Assembly: GCA_013205585.1 (NCBI GenBank)
Contig: JABMML010000113.1
Location: 1-6,089, forward strand
Direction: 5' to 3'
DNA: 6,089 bases
Origin: Chitinophagaceae bacterium
GTDB lineage: Bacteria; Bacteroidota; Bacteroidia; Chitinophagales; Chitinophagaceae
Part shown: piece by piece, positions 1 to 6,089 of the stretch
Position numbering within the stretch: the stretch's first letter is position 1
Layout of the letters: every line of letters starts with the position of its first letter
Translations under genes and position numbers: made by a program
The notes under the pieces: model-generated
The model's input: only the letters and a program-made list of their open reading frames with translations
Database searches by the model: none
What the model was told of the DNA's origin: nothing

Positions 1-294
1 AGCATTGGAGTGATAGGTGTGTTAACGCGTCGTAATGCAATTATTGTTTTTATGTGTATTGAACTTATGCTCAATGCAGTGAATTTATTATTAGTGGCAT
101 TTTCAAAAATGAATTATGGAGCGGCTAAGTTAATATCAGCTGCTACCACGGCAGGTATTGATGCGCAGATATTTGTATTTTTTATTATGGTCGTAGCCGC
201 AGCAGAAGTAAGTATTGGACTAGCTATTATAGTAATGATGTACCGAAATACACATTCTATAGACATTAATTTCTTAAATAGATTAAAAAACTAA
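1..294 (+). CDS. nuoK: NADH-quinone oxidoreductase subunit K, 5'-truncated by window edge
   Basis: NuoK is a small three-helix subunit of the complex I membrane arm that lies between NuoJ and NuoN and contributes buried glutamates to proton translocation. The frame is open from base 1 (first codon AGC), so the gene begins upstream. By alignment from memory to E. coli NuoK, about 15 or more N-terminal residues are missing; the in-frame GTG at 10 is internal, not the start. What is visible is the end of TM1, the conserved RRN turn (codons 10-12), TM2 with its glutamate in CIELMLN (61-63), and TM3 with the second glutamate in AAAEVSIG (205-207). These match E. coli Glu36 and Glu72. The two glutamates are 48 residues apart rather than 36, because the TM2-TM3 loop is longer. 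The C-terminal SIDINFLN tail resembles Bacteroidota homologues. The stop TAA at 292-294 lies 4 nt before nuoL, which implies cotranscription. Confidence 0.95.
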   Translation, partial: SIGVIGVLTRRNAIIVFMCIELMLNAVNLLLVAFSKMNYGAAKLISAATTAGIDAQIFVFFIMVVAAAEVSIGLAIIVMMYRNTHSIDINFLNRLKN

Positions 295-298
295 GTCA

Positions 299-2224
299 AT
301 GGCCTTCATGAAAATATTAGTGGCTTTCATTATTCTATGGCCTTTAGCTGGATTCTTATTCAACGGACTAGGTAGAAATTACTGGAGCAAAAAACTGATT
401 GCTTACAAAGCCACTGGTTATATTGTGGCTTCCTTTATAGCAAGCATATTTGCATTTTTATATGTACAAGACAATGGTGCTGTGACGGTGCATTATTTTG
501 ATTTTATACATACCGACTCTATTAAAATACCCTTCGATTTTAAAGTAGACGCTTTGTCTTCTTTATTTTTATTAGTGATTACAGGGGTAGGTTCCTTAAT
601 ACATTTGTATTCTACGGCTTATATGCAGGAAGAATCGGCACCACACTATGCGAGGTATTTTGCTTATTTGAATTTGTTTATTTTCTCCATGCTATTATTA
701 GTCTTAGGAGATAACTATATTATTATGTTCATGGGCTGGGAAGGAGTAGGTCTATGTTCTTATTTATTAATTGGCTATTGGTTTTCGAATGGTAATTATA
801 ATTATGCAGCGAAGAAGGCCTTTATCATGAACCGCATTGGTGATCTAGGTTTTTTATTAGCCATATTTTGGCTAATCGCTAAATTAGGCACAGCGAGTTA
901 TAGCGAAGTGTTAACTGCTGAAACTGTAGCGAAATTATCTAGCGCCGATATTACAGGCATTACATTATTATTATTTGTAGGTGCGATGGGTAAGAGTGCA
1001 CAAATACCTTTATTTACTTGGTTACCCGACGCGATGGCGGGTCCTACTCCTGTATCTGCCTTGATACATGCGGCCACCATGGTGACTGCTGGTATTTACA
1101 TGATTACAAGAAGTAATATTTTATTTAGCCATAGCGAGATCACACAAAATATTGTTGCCATTATTGGAATTAGTACTGCTTTATTAGCAGCCACTATTGC
1201 TATTAAACAAAACGATATTAAAAAAGTATTGGCTTACTCTACAGTAAGTCAATTAGGGTATATGTTTTTAGGATTAGGCGTAGGCGCCTATTCTGGTGCT
1301 GTATTTCATGTCATTACCCATGCTTTTTTTAAAGCTTTATTATTCTTAGGGGCAGGTTCTGTGATTCATGCTATGCATCATGAACAAGACATTAGAAAAA
1401 TGGGAGGCTTGAAATCGAAACTACCTATTACACATCTTACCTTTTTAATAGGCTGTATTGCCATTGCGGGTGTACCTCCGTTTAGTGGTTTCTTTTCTAA
1501 AGATGAAATACTAGCAGCTGCTTTTGAAAAAAATAAAATTTATTGGGTCTTAGGTATAGTGGGTGCAGCAATGACCGCTTTTTATATGTTCCGTTTATAT
1601 GCCACTACTTTTTTAGGAAAGTTTAGAGGTAGCAACGAACAAGAAGCACATTTACATGAGAGCCCATTGGCGATGACCTTACCCTTAATAGTATTAGCTA
1701 TACTAAGTGCGCTGGGTGGGGCTATTGGTATTCCACATATTATGGGAGGCCATCATTGGTTAACTGGACAACTAAGTAGTATTGTAAGCACAACTCATGA
1801 AACTAGTTTATCTGTATCTACTGAATGGATATTAATGGGTCTGTCGGTGGCCATTGCAGCCATTGCCTTATTAATAGCTTTATCAAGATATAGTAAACAA
1901 ACCGATGAAGAACCTAGTTCTGCCATTGGCAAATTCTTTTATCATAAATGGTATATTGATGAGTTGTATCAAAAAGCCATCATTGAACCTTTGAATAAAT
2001 TTGCATTATTTTTAAAAGAATTTATTGAAAAGAAAGTAATTGATGGAGCCGTTAACGGCACCGGCAAGCTTGTTCAATTTAGTGCTAGAAAAGTAAGGCT
2101 TATACAAAATGGGCAAGCGGGCTACTATATTTTATTTATGGTAGTGGGTATTATTATACTTTTTTTAATTTGGTTCAATGATATTACTATTTTGCGATTC
2201 ATTCATACATTGACTCAAAAATAA
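299..2224 (+). CDS. nuoL: NADH-quinone oxidoreductase subunit L (distal antiporter-like subunit)
   Basis: NuoL is the most distal proton-pumping subunit of complex I and carries the long lateral helix that runs along the membrane arm. The product is 641 aa, slightly longer than E. coli NuoL (about 613). A Proton_antipo_N-type region lies at about residues 75-125 and the antiporter core at about 140-430. Functional residues align with the E. coli set at a nearly constant offset: Glu148 (GWEGVG), Lys232 (GAMGKSAQ), His257 (LIHAATMV), His337, His341 and Lys345 (HVITHAFFK), and Lys401-Asp402 (FFSKDE). Residues about 548-605, starting at WYIDELY and rich in Lys and Glu, fit the amphipathic lateral helix; a final membrane helix spans about 609-626. 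The ATG at 299 was chosen because it is 4 nt after nuoK's stop. An in-frame ATG at 308 (Met4, MKILVAF) is equally plausible and neither has a clear ribosome binding site. The gene ends in tandem TAA TAA. Confidence 0.97.
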   Translation: MAFMKILVAFIILWPLAGFLFNGLGRNYWSKKLIAYKATGYIVASFIASIFAFLYVQDNGAVTVHYFDFIHTDSIKIPFDFKVDALSSLFLLVITGVGSLIHLYSTAYMQEESAPHYARYFAYLNLFIFSMLLLVLGDNYIIMFMGWEGVGLCSYLLIGYWFSNGNYNYAAKKAFIMNRIGDLGFLLAIFWLIAKLGTASYSEVLTAETVAKLSSADITGITLLLFVGAMGKSAQIPLFTWLPDAMAGPTPVSALIHAATMVTAGIYMITRSNILFSHSEITQNIVAIIGISTALLAATIAIKQNDIKKVLAYSTVSQLGYMFLGLGVGAYSGAVFHVITHAFFKALLFLGAGSVIHAMHHEQDIRKMGGLKSKLPITHLTFLIGCIAIAGVPPFSGFFSKDEILAAAFEKNKIYWVLGIVGAAMTAFYMFRLYATTFLGKFRGSNEQEAHLHESPLAMTLPLIVLAILSALGGAIGIPHIMGGHHWLTGQLSSIVSTTHETSLSVSTEWILMGLSVAIAAIALLIALSRYSKQTDEEPSSAIGKFFYHKWYIDELYQKAIIEPLNKFALFLKEFIEKKVIDGAVNGTGKLVQFSARKVRLIQNGQAGYYILFMVVGIIILFLIWFNDITILRFIHTLTQK

Positions 2225-2236
2225 TAAGCAACCATT

Positions 2237-3655
2237 ATGTTAATTTCATTTCTACTTATTCCAATTTTGACAGCTATTGTACTTTTGTTTATCAAAAAAG
2301 ATACATTGGCTGCTCAAACTGCAATTGCTGCAAGTTTGGTAACATTGGTGTTGGCGGTTTTTGCCTCTATCAATCAAGTAGAAGCATTTGATATGGCATG
2401 GCTTCCTAGCTTAAATAGCCGATTTACCTTACAGGCAGATGGGCTTGCCAAAATTTTGATTTTATTAACTGCTATAAGTTTACCTGCTATTTTAATAACA
2501 AGTGCTAAAAACCAGTACAAGCAAAAAAATATATTTTTATCTCTTTTATTATTTACCCAAGCAGGTTTGATGGGTGTTTTTTTAGCGGGAGATGCACTAC
2601 TATTTTATTTTTTCTGGGAACTGGCGCTTATACCTGTTTATTTTTTATGTTCTATTTGGGGCGGGGAGAAGCGCATTGCTATTACTTTTAAATTTTTCAT
2701 CTATACTTTTTTAGGTTCCTTGTTTATGCTAATAGGCATTTTATTTTTAAATGCGCATACTGCAGAACATAGTTTTTCTATTCAAGCCTTCATACATGCC
2801 AACTTAACTGGTGAGCAAAAAATTACGGCCTTCGCACTATTTTTTATAGCCTTTGCTATAAAAATGCCCATCTTCCCTTTACATACTTGGCAACCTGATA
2901 CCTATGAGCAATCGCCTACTGCTGTGACCATGGTCATGAGTGCGGTGATGGTGAAAATGGGCTTGTATGGAATTTTGAGATGGCTACTACCTTTATTTCC
3001 AGTGGCCTTTGCAGCACATACCCATGTGGTTGTATTTTTATCGGTAGTAGGTATTTTATATGCTTCTTTTATTGCCATTCGTCAAGACGATATCAAAAGA
3101 TTAATTGCTTATTCTTCCATTGCACATATAGGTTTAATGAACGCAGCCATTTTTACCAATACCGGTATTGCTATACAAGGTGCTTTAATTCAATTATTTT
3201 CCCATGGCATTAATGTATTAGGATTATGGATTATTGCCGACATATTAGAGCAACAAACAGGAACAAGATCCATGCAACAAATGGGAGGGCTTGCAAAGAA
3301 GCAACCTACACTAGCCATTTTATTAGTAGGTTTTGCCTTAGCCAATATTGCCATGCCTTTAACCAATGCCTTTGTAGGTGAATTTTTAATGTTCAATGGT
3401 TTATTTATTTTAAATCCTTGGATAGCGGCCTTTGCAGGTATAAGTATTGTTTTAGCGGCTATTTATACTTTGAACATGGTACAAAAAGTGGCTTACGGAG
3501 AAATAAGTGAAAAAATAAATAATATGCCAGCGCCTAATAAAGCAGCGCAGGCGGTATTGATTATTTTATTGATTATTGTTTTTGTTACCGGTGTTTATCC
3601 GCAACCTTTATTTACTTTAACGGCCGATACTTTACAACAATTATTAGCCAAATAA
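2237..3655 (+). CDS. nuoM: NADH-quinone oxidoreductase subunit M (middle antiporter-like subunit)
   Basis: NuoM is the central Mrp-antiporter-like proton channel of the complex I membrane arm, between NuoL and NuoN; the family has 14 transmembrane helices. The product is 472 aa, shorter than E. coli NuoM (509). The N-terminal part has the WLPSLN...LQADGL pattern typical before TM4. Essential residues are present with E. coli-like spacing: Glu128 in FFWELALIP (E. coli Glu144), Lys209 in IKMPIFPLHTW (Lys234), Lys240 in VMVKMGLYG (Lys265), His323 in FSHGIN (His348) and Glu382 in FVGEFLMFNG (Glu407). The last four keep exactly the E. coli spacing of 31, 83 and 59 residues. The terminal Glu rather than Lys in TM12 separates NuoM from NuoL and NuoN. 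The start ATG is 12 nt after the nuoL stop, with no Shine-Dalgarno. The gene ends in TAA followed at once by a second in-frame TAA (3656-3658). Confidence 0.97.
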   Translation: MLISFLLIPILTAIVLLFIKKDTLAAQTAIAASLVTLVLAVFASINQVEAFDMAWLPSLNSRFTLQADGLAKILILLTAISLPAILITSAKNQYKQKNIFLSLLLFTQAGLMGVFLAGDALLFYFFWELALIPVYFLCSIWGGEKRIAITFKFFIYTFLGSLFMLIGILFLNAHTAEHSFSIQAFIHANLTGEQKITAFALFFIAFAIKMPIFPLHTWQPDTYEQSPTAVTMVMSAVMVKMGLYGILRWLLPLFPVAFAAHTHVVVFLSVVGILYASFIAIRQDDIKRLIAYSSIAHIGLMNAAIFTNTGIAIQGALIQLFSHGINVLGLWIIADILEQQTGTRSMQQMGGLAKKQPTLAILLVGFALANIAMPLTNAFVGEFLMFNGLFILNPWIAAFAGISIVLAAIYTLNMVQKVAYGEISEKINNMPAPNKAAQAVLIILLIIVFVTGVYPQPLFTLTADTLQQLLAK

Positions 3656-3670
3656 TAAAACGAATTAGTA

Positions 3671-5056
3671 ATGAATGCAATTATTGTTTCTACGCTCTTA
3701 GGTGTTATCATGATGTTTTGTTCATGGGGCATCAAAAGTCAAAAAACGCAACATACCATTGCTTTAGTAGGATTATTTGTTTTGATAATAAGTAATTTGG
3801 CCCAATTGAATGGATGGTTCGTTATTGATTTTGATACCAAGGGCATGCTGGCCTTCACTAGATTTGGTTTATTTGTCAATACTTTATTTTTCGTTATTAC
3901 TTTTATCTATATATGGCTGAACGGCGAGGAGATTGCCAAATTTGATAATCAAGCCGCCGATTTTTATGCATTATTTTTCTTTATTTTATGCGGCGCTAGT
4001 ATTTTAACCTCTTTTGATAATTTATTAATGTTGTTTATAGGTATTGAAATTTTATCTATCCCTTTATATATTTTAACAGGAGCTGATAAGAAAAATTTAT
4101 TTAGCAATGAAGCGGCTTTAAAGTATTTTTTAATGGGCTCTTTTTCTACAGGTATATTATTATTAGGTATTACATTTATATATGGGGCAACGGGTAGTTT
4201 TCATTTAGTGGAGCCTATTTTGAGACCATCTGACGGCCTGCCAAAGGAGCAAATGATATTGTCGGCGGGTTTATTACTTGTATTTGCAGCCATGAACTTT
4301 AAAGTATCTGCAGCGCCTTTTCATTTTTGGACACCCGATGTATATGATGGTGCGCCTACTGTATTCACTTCTTTTATGGCTACCATTGTAAAAGCCGCAG
4401 GATTTATAGCCTTCATTACCATTTTCAATAGCCAGTCTAAAGCCCTCGGCTATACATGGGAATTGGTTTTAAGTTTTGTGATTGTATCTACTTTACTAGT
4501 GGGAAATATTGTAGCTGTTTTTCAAAGAAGTGTAAAAAGAATGTTGGCTTACTCTAGTATCGCACAGGCAGGATTTATGTTATTTGCTTTATATGGTAAA
4601 TCAATTTTTGCTACTGAAGGCATTGTTTTATATGCAACTGTTTATTCTTTAGCTACCATTGGAGTTTTTGGTGTCTTAATTAAAATGAAAGAAAATAGTT
4701 TTGAAGCCTTTAATGGTTTAGCCAAAGCCAATCCATTATTAGCCTTTGTCACCACTATATTCTTATTCTCTTTAGCGGGTATTCCTTTAACAGGTGGCTT
4801 CTTTGCTAAGTATTATATGCTCAACGCTTTATATGCAGCAGGGGCTGGCCTTTGGTTAATTATTATTGCTATTTTATTTGCAGCCGTTAGTGTTTTTTAT
4901 TATTTCAAATTAGTGCAAGCCATGTATTTTGCCAGCGGGGAGCCTACGATGCATGAGGTGCCTAAGAAATATACTTATGCACTTTTATTAATAGCCATTT
5001 TGCTACTCATCCTAGGTGTATTTCCTTCTGTAGTATTCAATTATCTATACTTTTAG
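3671..5056 (+). CDS. nuoN: NADH-quinone oxidoreductase subunit N (proximal antiporter-like subunit)
   Basis: NuoN is the antiporter-like proton channel closest to NuoK/J/H and normally the last gene of bacterial nuo operons, as here. The product is 461 aa, a little shorter than E. coli NuoN (485). Diagnostic segments are GIEILSIPLYILTG with Glu126 (E. coli Glu133), the YFLMGSFSTG and YGATGS stretch just after it, Lys211 in AMNFKVSAAPFHFWTPDVY (Lys217), Lys241 in ATIVKAAGF (Lys247), the KRMLAYSSIAQAGFM segment shared by all antiporter-like subunits, and Lys380 in GGFFAKYYML (Lys395). The wording SAAPFHFWTPDVYDGAPT identifies NuoN rather than NuoL or NuoM. The ATG at 3671 lies 15 nt after the nuoM stop and gives a normal N-terminal membrane helix; there is no Shine-Dalgarno. 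The stop is TAG at 5054-5056, unlike the TAA endings of the three genes before it. No terminator hairpin is visible after it. Confidence 0.97.
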   Translation: MNAIIVSTLLGVIMMFCSWGIKSQKTQHTIALVGLFVLIISNLAQLNGWFVIDFDTKGMLAFTRFGLFVNTLFFVITFIYIWLNGEEIAKFDNQAADFYALFFFILCGASILTSFDNLLMLFIGIEILSIPLYILTGADKKNLFSNEAALKYFLMGSFSTGILLLGITFIYGATGSFHLVEPILRPSDGLPKEQMILSAGLLLVFAAMNFKVSAAPFHFWTPDVYDGAPTVFTSFMATIVKAAGFIAFITIFNSQSKALGYTWELVLSFVIVSTLLVGNIVAVFQRSVKRMLAYSSIAQAGFMLFALYGKSIFATEGIVLYATVYSLATIGVFGVLIKMKENSFEAFNGLAKANPLLAFVTTIFLFSLAGIPLTGGFFAKYYMLNALYAAGAGLWLIIIAILFAAVSVFYYFKLVQAMYFASGEPTMHEVPKKYTYALLLIAILLLILGVFPSVVFNYLYF

Positions 5057-5106
5057 CCGTTCTTCATTTTATAGCGCCTAATAAAGCCATATTGTCGAAT
5101 CTGTGC

Positions 5107-5114
5107 TACCTTTA
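5107..5114 (+). promoter_or_regulatory. Weak Bacteroidota-type -7 promoter-like element in the nuoN-permease gap
   Basis: The 78-nt gap 5057-5134 contains TACCTTTA at 5107-5114, which matches seven of the eight positions of the Bacteroidota -7 consensus TAnnTTTG. It lies about 20 nt before the permease start, a short-leader arrangement common in this phylum. The only upstream TTG (5092-5094) is 12 nt away, shorter than the usual spacing to the -33 element, so this is a tentative call. The rest of the gap shows no strong hairpin followed by a T-run, so readthrough from nuoN is also possible. Confidence 0.25.
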
Positions 5115-5134
5115 AGTTTCATAAACATAGTAGC

Positions 5135-6089
5135 ATGACTATTCAGGACTCTTTTGTACTCGCTTGGCGTACCGTAAAAAGTAATAAACTAAGAACCGGT
5201 ATTACGGTGGCAATTATTGCCTTTGGTATTATGGCACTTATTGGAATTATCACAGCAATTTCTGCGATGAACCAAAGTTTAAAAGAAAATTTTTCTTTTA
5301 TGGGCGCAAATGCATTTGTGGTAAGGTATAAAGAAATGAATGCAAGAATGGGTGGGCCTAATAATGACGGGGATGATTTTTCTAAATCTAAAAGAGGTGC
5401 AAAAGAAAAAAAATCGAATTTAGGCAAGATTATTAAAATTGAAGAAGCCACTTATTTTAAAGAAAATTTTGGATTTAATAGAGCGGCTGTAAGTATTTCT
5501 ATAAGAAAGGGAGGAAACAATGAACTACATTATAAGAATAAAAAAACCAATCCACAAATTTCTTTAATGGGTGGAGATGAAAACTATCTTGCAGTAAATG
5601 GTTATTCATTAACGCAGGGAAGAAACTTTAATAATGTAGATATCACCAGTGGCCGTAATGTTTGTGTGATAGGGTCTAATGTGGCTGCTAAATTATTTCC
5701 AGGCCGACCAGAAAAATCTATTGATAAGGTAATTTTATTACAAGGCAAACCTTATCGTGTTTTGGGTCTTTTAAAATCAAAAGGGTCTAGTGCCATGATG
5801 CGTCAAGACGATGTAGTTATTTCAACTTTAAAAAATGTAAGACAGTACCAAGGAAGTTCTACCTATTCAATAGGTGTGATGGTGAATAATGTGGCGGAAT
5901 TAGAACCTGCCATTGGTGAGACCACCGATCAAATGAGAAAAGCAAGAAGATTAATTCCTTCTGAGTCGGATAATTTTGTAATTGACAAGAGCGATAAATT
6001 TGCATCTCTGTTTATTGGCTTTTTAGCGGGTATTAGTGGAGCTGCTGGTGCTATTGGCATGATTACATTAATTGGAGCTGCTATTGGCC
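5135..6089 (+). CDS. MacB/FtsX-type ABC transporter permease, 3'-truncated by window edge
   Basis: The frame is open from the ATG at 5135 to the window end (318 complete codons, no stop), so the C-terminal part is missing. The protein starts with DSFVLAWRTVKSNKLRTG, the cytoplasmic lead typical of MacB-like permeases. TM1 follows (about residues 22-44), then a large extracytoplasmic domain of the MacB_PCD type (about 45-285), and the first FtsX-domain membrane helix begins near residue 289. Typical PCD motifs are GRNVCVIGSNVAAKLF (173-188) and GKPYRVLGLLKSKGSS (204-219). No ATPase domain precedes TM1, so this is a separate permease rather than a MacB-style fusion; a partner ATPase is not in view. 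Members of the family move lipoproteins, drugs or peptides, or act as mechanotransmission devices, so the substrate cannot be assigned. Residues 69-98 form a charged low-complexity insert. The start is supported by an in-frame TAG at 5072-5074 and no other ATG in between. Confidence 0.88.
   Translation, partial: MTIQDSFVLAWRTVKSNKLRTGITVAIIAFGIMALIGIITAISAMNQSLKENFSFMGANAFVVRYKEMNARMGGPNNDGDDFSKSKRGAKEKKSNLGKIIKIEEATYFKENFGFNRAAVSISIRKGGNNELHYKNKKTNPQISLMGGDENYLAVNGYSLTQGRNFNNVDITSGRNVCVIGSNVAAKLFPGRPEKSIDKVILLQGKPYRVLGLLKSKGSSAMMRQDDVVISTLKNVRQYQGSSTYSIGVMVNNVAELEPAIGETTDQMRKARRLIPSESDNFVIDKSDKFASLFIGFLAGISGAAGAIGMITLIGAAIG

Noticed and set aside
856..876. Perfect inverted repeat in nuoL, stem ATTAGCCA with a 5-nt loop
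   Set aside because: It is inside the coding sequence of a conserved membrane helix, has no following T-run, and such short hairpins are expected by chance in a gene this long.
898..1080. 60-codon open frame on the minus strand inside nuoL
   Set aside because: It lies wholly antisense to the conserved NuoL core around Lys232 and His257, has no family resemblance, and is a shadow of the real gene.
1281..1290. 10-bp palindrome TAGGCGCCTA in nuoL
   Set aside because: It is a single copy inside conserved coding sequence (Gly-Val-Gly-Ala-Tyr region) with no second site or regulatory context.
2980..3396. Short open frames inside nuoM (plus strand 2980-3213, minus strand 3190-3396)
   Set aside because: Both overlap the conserved NuoM core in other frames, have unusual Cys/Ser/His-rich compositions, and lack any start context or recognisable domain.
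5057..5134. Possible rho-independent terminator after nuoN
   Set aside because: I found no GC-rich stem followed by a T-tract in the gap, so no terminator is called.
5127..5142. 5-bp stem ATAGT/ACTAT placing the permease ATG in a 6-nt loop
   Set aside because: The stem is short and AT-rich, so it would be unstable; there is no evidence for translational control.
5143..5451. 102-codon minus-strand open frame
   Set aside because: It is antisense to the N-terminal part of the MacB-like permease, whose plus-strand frame has clear family motifs and runs on to the window end.

Overview
The window is an AT-rich stretch with all genes on the + strand. It holds the distal end of a respiratory complex I (NADH:quinone oxidoreductase, nuo) operon followed by the start of an ABC-transporter permease gene. 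Three things suggest a member of the Bacteroidota, probably near Chitinophagaceae: the protein style (NuoK ending with an [12 protein letters not shown] tail, short NuoM and NuoN), the lack of Shine-Dalgarno sequences before any start codon, and the permease's resemblance to Bacteroidota MacB/FtsX-type permeases. This placement is inference from remembered family patterns, not from a search.

Layout: 1-294 is the 3' part of nuoK, whose 5' end lies outside the window. 299-2224 is nuoL, 2237-3655 nuoM and 3671-5056 nuoN. The gaps are only 4, 12 and 15 nt, so these four genes look like one transcription unit in the usual K-L-M-N order. A 78-nt gap (5057-5134) follows, with no convincing terminator and one weak promoter-like element. 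From 5135 an open frame runs off the right edge: the first 318 codons of a MacB-like permease (one N-terminal membrane helix, a large extracytoplasmic domain, and the beginning of the FtsX domain).

NuoK, L, M and N form most of the proton-pumping membrane arm of complex I. NuoL, NuoM and NuoN are the three Mrp-antiporter-like subunits, and NuoK supplies part of the fourth channel region. The key charged residues known from E. coli (the TM5 glutamates, the central and TM8 lysines, the TM12 Lys/Glu, and both NuoK glutamates) can be located in all four proteins, so the membrane arm looks intact and pumping-competent. The NADH-oxidising and iron-sulfur subunits are not in view. The permease is most likely a separate function that happens to lie downstream.

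I see no mobile element, CRISPR array, RNA gene or novel system. Second-look items are modest: a long NuoK loop, a charged low-complexity insert in the permease, two exact 15-16 bp direct repeats, and tandem stop codons.
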